Counted from the first letter of the stretch, positions 1-7,830 are shown. The stretch: DNA of 36,893 bases from Pseudomonadota bacterium (GCA_018822545.1 JAHJKA010000082.1:1-36893); one strand, 5' to 3'. Translations and numbers: made by a program. The notes: generated by a model not told the origin, from the letters alone.

Positions 1-116
1 TCGGCTTTCTCTGTATTATTAATGATTTGATCAACCCAAAGAATTAATTTTTTGTGGTCGATAATTTCATTATATATTCCCTCCGAAATTAATTGGGCCT
101 GTTTCTTCAGATTCAT
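1..116 (-). CDS. Partial unknown protein (N-terminal 38 residues)
   Basis: An open frame starts with ATG at 116 and runs off the left edge. It encodes a lysine- and isoleucine-rich helical stretch beginning MNLKKQAQLISEGIYNEI. I do not recognise the family. The upstream region has only a weak ribosome binding site. Base composition is clearly more AT-rich than the rest of the window, which hints at an accessory or acquired gene. The inverted repeat at 165-197 lies just upstream and could be its operator. The call rests on a clean reading frame and protein-like composition only. Confidence 0.4.
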   Translation of the reverse strand, partial: MNLKKQAQLISEGIYNEIIDHKKLILWVDQIINNTEKA

Positions 117-164
117 TTTGTGTTCATTATTATTGCATAACATATATTAGATAGACGTTACGTT

Positions 165-197
165 TATCCAATATTCGATATTTTGGAATATTGGATA
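165..197. repeat. Perfect 12-bp inverted repeat in AT-rich leader
   Basis: TATCCAATATTC at 165-176 is mirrored by GAATATTGGATA at 186-197 with a 9-nt spacer. It lies about 50 bp upstream of the partial gene at 1-116. It could be an operator or a hairpin. No U-tract follows on either strand, so a terminator role is less likely. The rest of 117-447 holds no gene I can support. Confidence 0.5.
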
Positions 198-447
198 TAG
201 CAGAGTCTGCATATCTCACACGGTTTGCTCGCATCAATATGCCATAACATCTTGTAAATATGGGAATAATACGCCGAACTTCATCCGTTTAAGATTGAGA
301 CAGGTGTGGCGAGTCTAACGTATTCTTTGAGGAATTCAACATGAAACATTCCGTCTGCATAATCAATTGGCATTTTGTTACGTATACTTCTTGAGTGTGT
401 CAGTTTTTTTTGGGGGGGACAGATGGTGAATGGCTCTCCTCAGCGTC

Positions 448-762
448 TTATTTGTCAGCCTTAGCCTTAGAGGGTAAATAGATTCTCTTTTTTGCTGGTT
501 TCGGTGTGGATTTAGGTTTGGGGATGGTGTCTGTAATGGTTTTGGGAAACTGAGTTTTAAGATAGAGGGCCTCGACCTTCTCTCTGGCCCAGGGGGTCTT
601 GCGTAGGAATTTGAGGCTCGATTTGATGGTGGGAGTCTTGGTGAAGCAGTTGATCTCGATGGTATTGCCCAGGCGGTGCCAGCCGAGGTGGGCAACCAGG
701 CGGGTGAGGATGATCTCCAGGGTGAGGCCGTGCAGGGGGTTGTTGTTCTGGGGTGTGGTCAT
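448..762 (-). CDS. VF530-like (DUF2132) small DNA-binding protein
   Basis: A 104-residue protein. Residues 1-70 match the VF530/DUF2132 family as I recall it: an [10 protein letters not shown] start, a GW..L...I.I.CF core, and [17 protein letters not shown], which is typical of the family. The family is small and alpha-helical; DNA binding has been proposed from structure. The C-terminal 35 residues form a lysine- and proline-rich tail ([13 protein letters not shown]) that could add nonspecific nucleic-acid affinity. Its ATG overlaps the stop codon of the upstream exonuclease gene by 4 bp (ATGA), so the two are translationally coupled. Pairing with an exonuclease fits a nucleic-acid role, but that is inference. 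Confidence 0.8.
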   Translation of the reverse strand: MTTPQNNNPLHGLTLEIILTRLVAHLGWHRLGNTIEINCFTKTPTIKSSLKFLRKTPWAREKVEALYLKTQFPKTITDTIPKPKSTPKPAKKRIYLPSKAKADK

Positions 763-1376
763 GCGGCAGCCTCATTATTCATGGCCAGGTAAAGCTTGCG
801 GCCCACCCAGGCGTCGGTGGCGGCGTACTGGATTTGTTGCGGGGTGAGGATGTCCCTGGCCCAGTTGGAGGTCTGCGCCCCTTTTGAGATACGAAAGCCG
901 AGTAGCACGGCAGCCAGGCCACGCAGGCCATGGTTCTTGATGGCAGTTTTCTTGGCAAGGTCGCCCAAATCGACAAAACCTGCGGCCTTGAAGGGGGATA
1001 TTTTTTTAAGCTCGTTGATGTCGTAATTGAGGGCCACCCCGGCTTTGATGATGGCCGGATTGGCCAGGAGTTCTCTTAGGGGTTTAGCCAGACCCAGTTG
1101 TTTAAACTGGAAAATAAAAACCTCAGTGGCGCTTGCAAGCTGCAGGAGCGAAGGCAGGTAGCTTTCCCCTTTGGAGTAGGCAGGGCGCGTTTCCGTATCA
1201 AAGCCGAGTACGGTTTGATCGGCAAGTTTGGTTATTGCTTGCGCCAGCTCGTCCTTGGTTCGCACCACGCTCACCGGCCCTGTCCACCCCACCATGGGGC
1301 AGGAGTTTATCTCTGTTTTGCTCATTCGCCGGTCAAATCCAGGTCGGCCTGTTGCACTGTCAGTCATCTGTCGCAT
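759..1376 (-). CDS. DEDDy 3'-5' exonuclease (RNase D-like domain)
   Basis: A 205-residue single-domain 3'-5' exonuclease of the DnaQ/RNase D superfamily. All three Exo motifs are visible: Exo I FDTETRP, Exo II around [13 protein letters not shown], and Exo III YAATDAW with the tyrosine of the DEDDy subclass. It lacks the C-terminal HRDC domains of true RNase D, so it resembles the short stand-alone exonucleases related to the WRN exonuclease domain. The start is uncertain: ATG at 1376 and internal ATGs both have weak ribosome binding sites, and the catalytic domain only begins near residue 38. It forms a two-gene operon with the VF530-like gene and diverges from the iron-sulfur gene at 1514. 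Substrate (RNA or DNA) cannot be read from sequence. Confidence 0.85.
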   Translation of the reverse strand: MRQMTDSATGRPGFDRRMSKTEINSCPMVGWTGPVSVVRTKDELAQAITKLADQTVLGFDTETRPAYSKGESYLPSLLQLASATEVFIFQFKQLGLAKPLRELLANPAIIKAGVALNYDINELKKISPFKAAGFVDLGDLAKKTAIKNHGLRGLAAVLLGFRISKGAQTSNWARDILTPQQIQYAATDAWVGRKLYLAMNNEAAA

Positions 1377-1445
1377 AATCCGTGGTTGTTATTTCTAAGG
1401 TTTTTCAGATTACCATAATAAGACGCTTTGCTTTTTTTCGCCACC

Positions 1446-1474
1446 TTGACATTTGCCAGCGGCCTTCGCATAAG
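1446..1474 (+). promoter_or_regulatory. Sigma-70-type promoter of the IscA-like gene
   Basis: A perfect -35 hexamer TTGACA at 1446-1451 is followed after 17 bp by CATAAG (4 of 6 consensus matches) at 1469-1474. It lies about 40 bp before the coding start at 1514. No IscR-like operator was recognised. Confidence 0.5.
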
Positions 1475-1513
1475 TTTATGGATGATTGTTGAAAATTAAA
1501 GATGGAGGAATTT

Positions 1514-1870
1514 ATGAATATCACTATTAAAGAAAAAGCAGAAAAGATGCTTAATAACAAGCTTGAGGCTGAACAGTTCGTACGGGTCGGCGTGACTGAA
1601 GGCGGCTGTGCCGGTCTGACCTATAGTGCTGAAATCGCTAAAGGCATGAAGGGTACTGAGAGTGTGGTCCATACGATCGGCAAAATCCGCATCGTCTCTG
1701 ATGCCGATAGCATGAAGTTTCTCGATGGTCTGGTTATCGATTACTCCGACGATCTCATTAACGGCGGTCTGCAGTTCACCAATGCCAACACCAAAACCAC
1801 TTGCGGCTGCGGTCAGAGCTTCAGCCTGGCCGGTTTCCCTAAAATCGAAGGTGGCTCGTGCAGTCACTAA
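1514..1870 (+). CDS. IscA/HesB-family iron-sulfur cluster protein
   Basis: A 118-residue A-type iron-sulfur carrier or scaffold. The three family cysteines are present: Cys32 in GGCAG and Cys97/Cys99 in CGCGQSF. The start at 1514 is chosen because GGAGG at 1504-1508 gives a well-spaced ribosome binding site; an upstream in-frame ATG at 1502 overlaps that site. The C-terminal tail after the CGCG motif is longer than in canonical IscA and ends in a further cysteine (GGSCSH). It is a single gene with its own promoter and has no isc or suf genes beside it, so whether it serves general assembly or a specific client is open. Some deltaproteobacterial HesB-like proteins carry selenocysteine at the first cysteine; this one has an ordinary Cys codon. 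Confidence 0.88.
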   Translation: MNITIKEKAEKMLNNKLEAEQFVRVGVTEGGCAGLTYSAEIAKGMKGTESVVHTIGKIRIVSDADSMKFLDGLVIDYSDDLINGGLQFTNANTKTTCGCGQSFSLAGFPKIEGGSCSH

Positions 1871-1960
1871 AAGGCCACTGCGTTCAGCCGTCTAAAGCTG
1901 GAATGGCCCAATAGCGCTACTTGTTGTAGGAATTTAGGTTTTGGGTCTCCCAAGCCAGAC

Positions 1961-2001
1961 AAAAAAAATCCGGGAAATGCCTTTCGGCAGATCCCGGATT
2001 T
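1961..2001 (-). terminator. Intrinsic terminator of the cytochrome gene
   Basis: AAATCCGGGA (1966-1975) pairs perfectly with TCCCGGATTT (1992-2001). An inner TGCC/GGCA stem closes a TTTC loop. Read on the minus strand the hairpin runs into a tract of eight T. It lies about 30 bp after the cytochrome stop codon. On the plus strand there is no T tract, so it would serve the IscA-like gene only weakly. Confidence 0.85.
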
Positions 2002-2032
2002 AATCACTACCTAATTTGTTGATCTGCTGATC

Positions 2033-4219
2033 TTATCTGCAGGCGTTGTCTTTGGCACAGCCTGGATCAGCACAATCGGTAAGACCATCATTGTCATTGT
2101 CAATGCCGTCTGTGCAAAGGCCCTTTACCTCGTTAACGCAACCGGTAACCCCCAAACAGTCAGGGTCGGCGCAATCAGTGAGGCCGTCGCCATCATCATC
2201 AAGTGTATCCATACAGTTAAGTTCAATTGCTGGTGATACACCATTACAATCAGGATCAGCAAAATCGATCAATCCGTCATTGTCATTATCAATGCCATCA
2301 TAGCAGTCGTATTCACTGGCAGCATCATACATGGGATCAATGAGTGGATTGGCATCCAAATTGTCATATCCCAATTCTCCATAGCTGAGATATTTATTAG
2401 ATGGTGCGACAGAACCGTCATACTCTTCACGTGAATAATGACAAGCATAACAGTAGTCAACGGTTGTTGAGGTGTTACTGGTGATGGCATGGCTCATGGT
2501 GATGTAGGAGGTGACTTCCCCATAAAAAGAAGATGCCTGGTCCATGTTCATGGGGACCCACATGCCAAAAAAGCTGCCAGACCACATCATTGCACCGGCC
2601 ATTTCTGGGTCGGTTTCCGGTGGGAAATAGCCCATATCAATGACCATTGTTCCCATACCGTTATTGATGGCCTTGGCTACACCGGGATACGTGGCAGCGG
2701 ATTGCGGCCCGACTGTTGGTGTGCCAACAACTGTCCCGGCCTCTGCCAAATAAATGGGGCGGCTGAACTGCAGCATCATTGGGAAATTGTTGAGCATAGC
2801 AGCCATGTCCGGACGGGCAGTAAAATAATCCGCTGGCGTTGGATATTGGGAATCAATAAACCCGAACTGCAGGAATTTTGCCCAGTTCGCTTCATAGAAA
2901 TATTTCATTGAAAAGGGCCAGGTGCCATGCAATGGATCGAAACTTGGGTCTGATTGCGGCCCCGGTAGCCATCCAGCATCAAAGAGCATGCCGCTTACAA
3001 AAGGTTTGAAAGCAAAGAGACGGGCATCTCCGCCATTACTGCGGCGGTCTTCAAAGCTGCCATAAGGCTGGGCAAGCATGGATGCCCCGCCATTGAACCA
3101 ACGGATATCAGGTCTGGCATTGGTCGCTGGCAGGTATTCCGTGTAGGCGTCCCAGAAATCAGGATATTCAAGACCGTTAGTGGTTGCTGGAGTAATGTCC
3201 CAGGTGCCGGTTGAGGGGTCCATGGTAAAGGGCGCCCAGGCCCGGCGGTGGATGTTCCTGTTAGTCTCTTCCATCTGGTGGATATGGCACGTTTCGCAGG
3301 TGACGTTCTTAATATGCCGGTTAAGATATGGTGAAAAGGACGATACAGCATGGGGAGTGGTACTGCTATGGCAGTTGATGCATTCCACCTCAATATCGGG
3401 CAAATCAGTAGCCATGCCGTCGGTGACGTAGTTGCCACGCGCTATTTTATGCTGCAGGACCGTATGGCATTGTGTGCAGAGCATGCCTTTATTGGCATGC
3501 AGGTCTGTTTCCGGTGTAAAAGGTGTGGCCCGCTTATATCCGGATAAGCCATGCTCGTGGCAACGCAGACAGGCTTCTACACTGACCGCTTCACCAACAG
3601 ATTGCGCTGACATAAGAGAACGGTCCTGGGTCCAGATTTTACTGCCATCCTCCAGGGTGACAACATGGCGCTCCTGGATGTCTGGATTTGAACCGTAGAG
3701 GGCGATATTTTCTTGATGTGTCCATTCGTCGCCGTAAACCTTGGCATGGCAGCGCAAACAATCTAAGTCCGGCATTGCTTCCGCTGAGGATGCGTACGAT
3801 TGCGGGGGGTTATAGGCTATATGACATTTGCCGCAGCCATCATCCCTTGTGGTAATGCCATCAACTGGAGAGATAGCTGTTCCTGCCCAGTTATTAGCCA
3901 TCATCGTTGTGCCGGGTAATCCGCAGGCTCTGTCCATCATGCCGTGGGCACCGCCGCCTGGAATATCCATTTTGGCGCTTTCGCTGCGAACCTGAAAATG
4001 GACGGATCCAAAGATTTCATCGGCAATTGTTGACGGATGACATCCAAGACAGGTCGCAGGTCCGGTATAGCTGGTAATTAGATTTGCATGGGGCAGTAGG
4101 GGTGGTGGGGGGGGTGGAACGGGTTTAGCAGAATAAACCTCGTTGTTGAGCAGCATAGAAGCTGCTCCAGCCAAAAATAACGCTACTACAAGTGCCAATT
4201 TACTCTTTCTTTCTTTCAT
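2033..4219 (-). CDS. Secreted octaheme c-type cytochrome with C-terminal Ca-binding-like repeats
   Basis: A 728-residue exported multiheme cytochrome. The start at 4219 is chosen over an upstream in-frame start at 4273 because it follows AAGGGAG and gives a clean signal peptide (KERKSK then a hydrophobic stretch, likely cut near residue 31). A six-proline run follows. Eight CxxCH heme sites are visible: CLGCH (residue 57), CGKCH, CLRCH twice, CTQCH, CINCH, CETCH and CYACH. No CxxCK variant heme is present, unlike octaheme tetrathionate or nitrite reductases, so an electron-transfer role is more likely than those catalytic activities. The eighth heme is separated from the seventh by a long heme-free segment. 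The last 93 residues hold three Asp-rich repeats of the [10 protein letters not shown] type. It probably acts in the periplasm or on the cell surface. A sigma-54-type promoter lies upstream. Confidence 0.88.
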   Translation of the reverse strand: MKERKSKLALVVALFLAGAASMLLNNEVYSAKPVPPPPPPLLPHANLITSYTGPATCLGCHPSTIADEIFGSVHFQVRSESAKMDIPGGGAHGMMDRACGLPGTTMMANNWAGTAISPVDGITTRDDGCGKCHIAYNPPQSYASSAEAMPDLDCLRCHAKVYGDEWTHQENIALYGSNPDIQERHVVTLEDGSKIWTQDRSLMSAQSVGEAVSVEACLRCHEHGLSGYKRATPFTPETDLHANKGMLCTQCHTVLQHKIARGNYVTDGMATDLPDIEVECINCHSSTTPHAVSSFSPYLNRHIKNVTCETCHIHQMEETNRNIHRRAWAPFTMDPSTGTWDITPATTNGLEYPDFWDAYTEYLPATNARPDIRWFNGGASMLAQPYGSFEDRRSNGGDARLFAFKPFVSGMLFDAGWLPGPQSDPSFDPLHGTWPFSMKYFYEANWAKFLQFGFIDSQYPTPADYFTARPDMAAMLNNFPMMLQFSRPIYLAEAGTVVGTPTVGPQSAATYPGVAKAINNGMGTMVIDMGYFPPETDPEMAGAMMWSGSFFGMWVPMNMDQASSFYGEVTSYITMSHAITSNTSTTVDYCYACHYSREEYDGSVAPSNKYLSYGELGYDNLDANPLIDPMYDAASEYDCYDGIDNDNDGLIDFADPDCNGVSPAIELNCMDTLDDDGDGLTDCADPDCLGVTGCVNEVKGLCTDGIDNDNDGLTDCADPGCAKDNACR
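2036..2312 (-). repeat. Three Asp-rich metal-binding-like coding repeats
   Basis: The 3' end of the cytochrome gene encodes three units of about 25-30 residues, each with the pattern C.D..D.D.DGL.D.ADP.C. They read [34 protein letters not shown] and [17 protein letters not shown]. Such DGxDNDxDG repeats are known from exported proteins and are proposed to bind calcium or another metal. The paired cysteines suggest disulfides. The first unit has lost one cysteine (DFAD in place of DCAD). The DNA copies are similar enough for slippage or recombination to change unit number. Confidence 0.8.
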
Positions 4220-4345
4220 TTTAATCTCCCTTAGAGAGGGTGGTTTATCTAGAAAAAAAATATCCTCGGACAATTGTTACGTTCTGATTTGTAGCGAATG
4301 TTTCCTCCATCATTTTGTTTAAGTATTTATAATTAGGTAGTATCT

Positions 4346-4370
4346 AAAACCCTTAATTAAGGGTTTTTTT
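4346..4370. promoter_or_regulatory. Palindromic hairpin with T run in cytochrome leader
   Basis: A 22-bp perfect palindrome at 4346-4367 centred on TTAATTAA is followed on the plus strand by more T (to 4370). As a plus-strand terminator it would have no gene to end. On the minus strand it lies 20-40 nt after the inferred cytochrome transcription start and is followed by TTTTAG, so it could act as an early attenuator or a protein site. Function is inferred from position only. Confidence 0.4.
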
Positions 4371-4397
4371 CGTGGTTGGGTTACTGGTCACGCCACT

Positions 4398-4413
4398 TGC
4401 AATTGTGATACCA
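4398..4413 (-). promoter_or_regulatory. Sigma-54-type (-24/-12) promoter of the cytochrome gene
   Basis: Read on the minus strand the sequence is TGGTATCACAATTGCA. It has GG and GC separated by exactly 10 nt and an intact TTGCA -12 element; it differs from the TGGCAYR-N4-TTGCW consensus at two positions of the -24 block. The start site would be near 4387, leaving a leader of about 170 nt before the ATG at 4219. The inverted repeat at 4542-4582 lies upstream where an enhancer-binding protein could sit. Confidence 0.5.
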
Positions 4414-4541
4414 AAGCAACTGTTAGGTGGGGGGCCTCGAAGAAGATATCTGTAACTTGGCAGATTCTTTATGAATCGAGAAGGGGTTGCAGGGATGCGA
4501 CTGTGGGATATATATATCGGCCAGTGGATGGGTTTAAGAAA

Positions 4542-4582
4542 ACTCGTCAGTTTCTGACTTCATAACTGGTGAGTTGACGAGT
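4542..4582. promoter_or_regulatory. 8-bp inverted repeat, possible activator site
   Basis: ACTCGTCA at 4542-4549 is mirrored by TGACGAGT at 4575-4582. It lies about 130-170 bp upstream of the putative sigma-54 site of the cytochrome gene and about 220 bp upstream of the ChaN-like gene. It may be an upstream activating site or a hairpin; only the symmetry is seen. Confidence 0.3.
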
Positions 4583-4800
4583 AAGGTCCTAATAAATCGT
4601 TTAAAATGGTTTGATTAAATAAGGTAGAATTGTTGCCAGGTTGTTGAGGAGTTGTTGAGCGCTCAGTTTGAACGTCCCCGGAAAATTGCTGCATTGCGAA
4701 CTTTTTAAGTTTCTAGGACTCGTATTCTCTAGAATAAAGAAACCGATTCCCCAATGTTTATTCATTCTCCCCCCCCCAACCAAAAGGATAAAAAGAAACC

Positions 4801-6021
4801 ATGATTTTTCGAAGCCTTGTGATATTTCTACTTGCCCTCCTGCTTGGCGGTTGTGCCAGTACGCCGAAATGGAACAGTGAGATGCCGTATCAACCAGCCG
4901 TTGAGCCCCAGGTGGGCGATATCCTGCACATGGCGACAGGCCATTATGTAAGCAAGGAACAGATGCTGGCCAATGCTGTTTTGCAGCCCTTGGTGTATGT
5001 GGGGGAGCTCCATGATAATCCGTCGTCCCATCGTTTGCAGCTTGAGGCCTTGCAGGCCATGGCCAAAGAATATCCGGGCCAGGTTGCCTTAGGCATGGAG
5101 ATGTTCACAGTCAAGCAGCAGGATGTTTTGAATCGGTGGGTTGCGGGCTCGCTCACCGAAAAGGAGTTTCTGCGTGAGAGTCTCTGGTTTACTGAGGGCT
5201 GGAATTTTGATTTTGAATATTATCGGGCCTTGCTGGAGTTTTGTCGTGATAACGGCATCCCGGTGATTGGTCTTAATGTGGACAAGGAGTTGGGGCGCCA
5301 GGTCAGCATGACGCCTCTTGCCGAAATGGCGCCGGAAGTACGGGCTCAGTTGCCTGAGATGGATATGAGTGATCCCTATCAGCGTGCCATGCTTGAGGCC
5401 ATGATTTCCGATCATGCCGGCGGAGGCACGATGGTGGATAGTTTCCATCGCCGGCAGACCCTGTGGGATGAGACCATGGCCCAATCGGTTGCCGACTATC
5501 TGTTTGCTAATCCAGGCATGCACATGCTGGTGGTTGCCGGTGGCTGGCATGTCGAGTACGGCTTTGGCATCCCCCGCCGTGTTTTTCGGCGTCTGCCCCT
5601 CGCTTATACCATCATCGGCAATAGAACTATAAAGGTTGCCGAAGGCAAGGACGCGCAGTTTATGGATGTCAAGATGCCGCAATTTCCCATGCCTGAGGCG
5701 GACTATGTCGTCTATCAGGAATATGAGCTTCTGAAACGACAGGACGTGCGTCTGGGTGTTTTGTTGGATGACAAGGATGATGAGGCCGGAGTTCTGGTGG
5801 CAGGGGTTATGCCCGGTTCAGTGGCTGAGATGGGTGGCATTGCCAAGGGCGAGCGGATTCTCAGCTTTGATGGTGAGATCGTACACGATAACTTTGATGT
5901 GATCTATGCGGTGAAGAAAAAGTCGCCCGGCGATACCGGCTTGCTTGTCATCTCGGGAGATGGTGGGGAACGGAGTGTGGAGATCACCTTTATTGGTCAG
6001 GAAAAAAAGCACGGGATGTAA
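4801..6021 (+). CDS. ChaN-family lipoprotein with C-terminal PDZ domain
   Basis: A 406-residue lipoprotein. The signal peptide ends in a lipobox LGGC with lipidated Cys18. Residues about 40-300 are a ChaN/DUF399 domain (Tiki-like fold): GELHDN near residue 68, GMEMF, and GGWHVEYGFGIPRR. This family is linked to heme binding in Campylobacter ChaN, and the Glu/His motifs are also typical of the TraB/Tiki metalloenzyme superfamily. Residues about 318-400 form a PDZ-like domain (VLVAGVMPGSVAEMGGIAKGERILSFDG), which would bind a partner's C-terminus or peptide. The start follows AAAGGATAA. A run of nine C (4769-4777) lies just before the ribosome binding site. A heme role next to a multiheme cytochrome gene is attractive but unproven. 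Confidence 0.85.
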   Translation: MIFRSLVIFLLALLLGGCASTPKWNSEMPYQPAVEPQVGDILHMATGHYVSKEQMLANAVLQPLVYVGELHDNPSSHRLQLEALQAMAKEYPGQVALGMEMFTVKQQDVLNRWVAGSLTEKEFLRESLWFTEGWNFDFEYYRALLEFCRDNGIPVIGLNVDKELGRQVSMTPLAEMAPEVRAQLPEMDMSDPYQRAMLEAMISDHAGGGTMVDSFHRRQTLWDETMAQSVADYLFANPGMHMLVVAGGWHVEYGFGIPRRVFRRLPLAYTIIGNRTIKVAEGKDAQFMDVKMPQFPMPEADYVVYQEYELLKRQDVRLGVLLDDKDDEAGVLVAGVMPGSVAEMGGIAKGERILSFDGEIVHDNFDVIYAVKKKSPGDTGLLVISGDGGERSVEITFIGQEKKHGM

Positions 6022-6031
6022 TGTTGTCTGG

Positions 6032-6071
6032 AGCCTGGCCTTCACAGAAATATTTCTGTGAAGGCCAGGCT
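6032..6071. terminator. 40-bp perfect palindrome between convergent genes
   Basis: Two 19-bp arms (6032-6050 and 6053-6071) match perfectly around a central TA. The RNA would be a very stable hairpin from either strand. It lies 10 bp after the ChaN-like stop and 22 bp after the convergent gene's stop, so it most likely acts as a bidirectional terminator, although the T tract is poor on both sides. Confidence 0.7.
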
Positions 6072-6093
6072 GTTTGTCTTATCTCAGGCACTC

Positions 6094-6531
6094 TTAAAGG
6101 GCAGGGAATTCTATCTTGATGGATTCCTTGTCCTCTTTACGTTTGGTCTTGACCTGTAATTCAAGATCGCCGCTGCGCAGTCCCAGGGCCAAGGCCATCT
6201 CGCCCTTATCTCCCTCGATATGGAGAATGGCCCGGATAATCTCCACCATCTTGTCAAACTGGGGCGCTGATGGTGGCGGCAGGGTAATCTCTTCTGTGTC
6301 GGTTTTCATCTTGGCACTGACCTTGTCTTCCTTCTTCTGCAGGGAAAGTTTGGAGGCCTTCTCCGTGATACTGTACATGATGGCCAGGGCGAGATATTTG
6401 ATGGAGTTCTCGTCCACATCACCGGCGCTCTGGCCAGCCATAACGTGCAGCTTCTTCTTGAAATCGGTATCCAGATAGCAATCACACATTTCCTGAAGTT
6501 TCAGGTGATAATTTGGGTCAGATATTTCCAT
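6094..6531 (-). CDS. Hypothetical 145-residue soluble protein
   Basis: I do not recognise the family. The start at 6531 (MEISDPNYHL) follows AAGGAG with 6-nt spacing; an in-frame upstream start would lie across that site. The protein has a CDC motif near residue 16, a helical N-terminal half (KYLALAIMYSITEKASKL), a proline-rich hinge (LPPPSAP) near residue 93, and a C-terminal segment rich in Lys/Glu with beta-like patterning (GDLELQVKTKRKEDKESIKIEFPAL). There is no signal peptide or membrane span, so it is probably cytoplasmic. Two palindromes lie in its leader (6542-6555 and 6613-6626), suggesting regulated expression. Confidence 0.65.
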   Translation of the reverse strand: MEISDPNYHLKLQEMCDCYLDTDFKKKLHVMAGQSAGDVDENSIKYLALAIMYSITEKASKLSLQKKEDKVSAKMKTDTEEITLPPPSAPQFDKMVEIIRAILHIEGDKGEMALALGLRSGDLELQVKTKRKEDKESIKIEFPAL

Positions 6532-6541
6532 GGCGTTCTCC

Positions 6542-6555
6542 TTGCCCAAGGGCAA
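6542..6555 (-). promoter_or_regulatory. Palindrome overlapping a ribosome binding site
   Basis: TTGCCCAAGGGCAA is a perfect 14-bp palindrome. On the minus strand its 3' arm runs into the AAGGAG ribosome binding site (6538-6543) of the hypothetical gene at 6094-6531. An RNA hairpin here could restrict ribosome access. This is positional inference. Confidence 0.35.
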
Positions 6556-6612
6556 TACGGGGTTAGGTCTACAAGGTCCATTGTAAAAATGTTGTCTCGG
6601 TCAGGTGAGGAG

Positions 6613-6626
6613 GATACCGTGGTATC
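6613..6626. promoter_or_regulatory. GATACC/GGTATC operator-like palindrome
   Basis: GATACCGTGGTATC is a perfect 14-bp palindrome about 85 bp upstream of the hypothetical gene starting at 6531. The position suits an operator. The binding protein is unknown. Confidence 0.35.
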
Positions 6627-6750
6627 GTTCTCGTTTTGAGGCAATAGCGGCTCGTTGTTTCATCATTTGTTTAGGATAGGGTATGAGCCCTCTCTGTGGC
6701 TAGGATGGCGAGAGTGGCCTGTTCTTATCCTTACTTTTTTGCGAACATTG

Positions 6751-6762
6751 GAATGAGCATTC
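6751..6762. promoter_or_regulatory. GAATG/CATTC palindrome, candidate activator site
   Basis: GAATGAGCATTC at 6751-6762 has 5-bp perfect arms. Its centre lies about 100 bp upstream of the start site predicted from the sigma-54-type promoter at 6832, the usual place for an enhancer-binding protein. It also resembles TetR-type operators. Confidence 0.3.
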
Positions 6763-6831
6763 ATAGTTTAAAGGGTAATAGGGCGTTTTGAAAGGATTTT
6801 TTTGTGTAGTTAAGGGGGTGGATTCCCTGTT

Positions 6832-6847
6832 TGGCACGGGTTGTGCT
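6832..6847 (+). promoter_or_regulatory. Strong sigma-54-type promoter
   Basis: TGGCACGGGTTGTGCT carries the full TGGCACG -24 block, then GC exactly 10 nt after GG. Only one base of the TTGCW -12 block differs. Transcription would begin near 6858, about 90 nt before the small gene at 6947. Confidence 0.55.
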
Positions 6848-6946
6848 GGTAAAGCAGGTTATGGGAGAGCTACTGCCGGGCCGTTGCATCATGCGGCAGA
6901 GGTTTCACAAGATGTCAGAGGACACACCTGCCAGGAGGAAAAGGAC

Positions 6947-7102
6947 ATGAATGCCCGAAGCGTTGTGCAAATTTTGATGCTGAGTCCCATCTATTCCAGG
7001 CTTACCTTGCTTGAACGCTATAGGTTGGTCAGGGAATTCTCCCAGAATTACCAACTACCCGAAAGAGCGATGAAAACCCAGGAAAAACAAGCGGCTAATT
7101 AG
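6947..7102 (+). CDS. Small 51-residue helical protein of unknown function
   Basis: The frame starts at ATG 6947, which follows GGAGG (6934-6938) with 8-nt spacing. The same frame is open further upstream, but that part looks non-coding. The product begins MNARSVVQILMLSPIYSRL, continues with a Leu/Arg-rich amphipathic helix (LTLLERYRLVREFSQNY) and ends in a charged tail. The SPIYSRL...ER pattern recalls short helical proteins I have seen in deltaproteobacterial genomes, but I cannot name the family. It has no signal peptide or membrane span. A strong sigma-54-type site lies 100 bp upstream, suggesting conditional expression. Confidence 0.6.
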   Translation: MNARSVVQILMLSPIYSRLTLLERYRLVREFSQNYQLPERAMKTQEKQAAN

Positions 7103-7830
7103 CCTCCTTAGCGGTGGTGATCGTGATACACAAGATTGCCAGAGCAGTCTTGGCGCCTCTTTGGTCGGATGCGCCGGAAATTCTAACAGATACCCTCCGA
7201 GTAGACTTGGTCTGGCGCAGAGCACAAACCAGGTTCATACGAATATCTTCATTCTGGTGGCAGGGGCTTCGCGGCACTAGCAAGGGTAATTTTCCTTTTT
7301 TCAGGAAAATTACCCTTGGGCGTACTTTTTGAGGAAAAAAAATTGAGGGTTTTTCCGGGGAAATGGAATTTTTTAGAAAATTGCGGGTGAAAGCAGGCGT
7401 ACAGAGTGACAAATGATGGTGGCCCTTGGCATGATCTTTATCACCACCTCAGCCATTTTTTTGTGTCATAACCAGTCTTTTGGGTAATTACGGGCCCCGG
7501 CGGCGCCATCCTTCTGCGCGGCATAGAGATTGTTCAGGGGAAAAGCAAGGGCCATCTGCGTGGAATGATCAACTAATCTTTCTTTATCAAGCCGGGCTGT
7601 TTTTTGATCGTGGTCATTCCTGTCATTTTCCTCCCTATATGTCCGAGGCAAGGGTGGTGCTGGCCAGGTGGTCTCAGGAATCCTTGCCGGGTCGTGATCT
7701 TAGATCTTTGATTTGCTTTCGAAATATGATCAACTGTGGGCAATAATGGTTTAGGCGTTTTCTCCCTGCGGGCCAGAGAGTAAGGGAGGACGACCTGATT
7801 TCCCGTACAGCTTACAGACAGGTTTTCCCC
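7103..7830. other. Long stretch without a supported gene
   Basis: About 730 bp. It holds the inverted repeat at 7281-7318, a GGCAAGG/CCTTGCC stem (7647-7653 with 7682-7688) and a CTCCCT/AGGGAG pair shortly before the antiporter start. On the minus strand a short open stretch near 7466-7560 encodes a protein-like tail (FPLNNLYAAQKDGAAG) without a credible start, so it may be a gene remnant. The last 150 bp could be a structured leader for the antiporter, but I could not match it to a known Na+ riboswitch. Confidence 0.4.
7281..7318. terminator. 16-bp perfect hairpin, probable terminator
   Basis: CAAGGGTAATTTTCCT at 7281-7296 pairs perfectly with 7303-7318 around a 6-nt loop. It lies 180 bp after the small gene at 6947. 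The following plus-strand sequence has a TTTTT run about 7 nt later, so a terminator for the small gene's transcript is plausible. Confidence 0.5.

Noticed and set aside
341..394. 17-codon frame with GAGGAA ribosome binding site
   Set aside because: Too short and unconserved in appearance to support as a gene; could be a leader peptide but nothing regulated follows on that strand.
7466..7651. 61-codon minus-strand frame
   Set aside because: The tail looks protein-like but no start with a ribosome binding site exists; noted only as a possible remnant.
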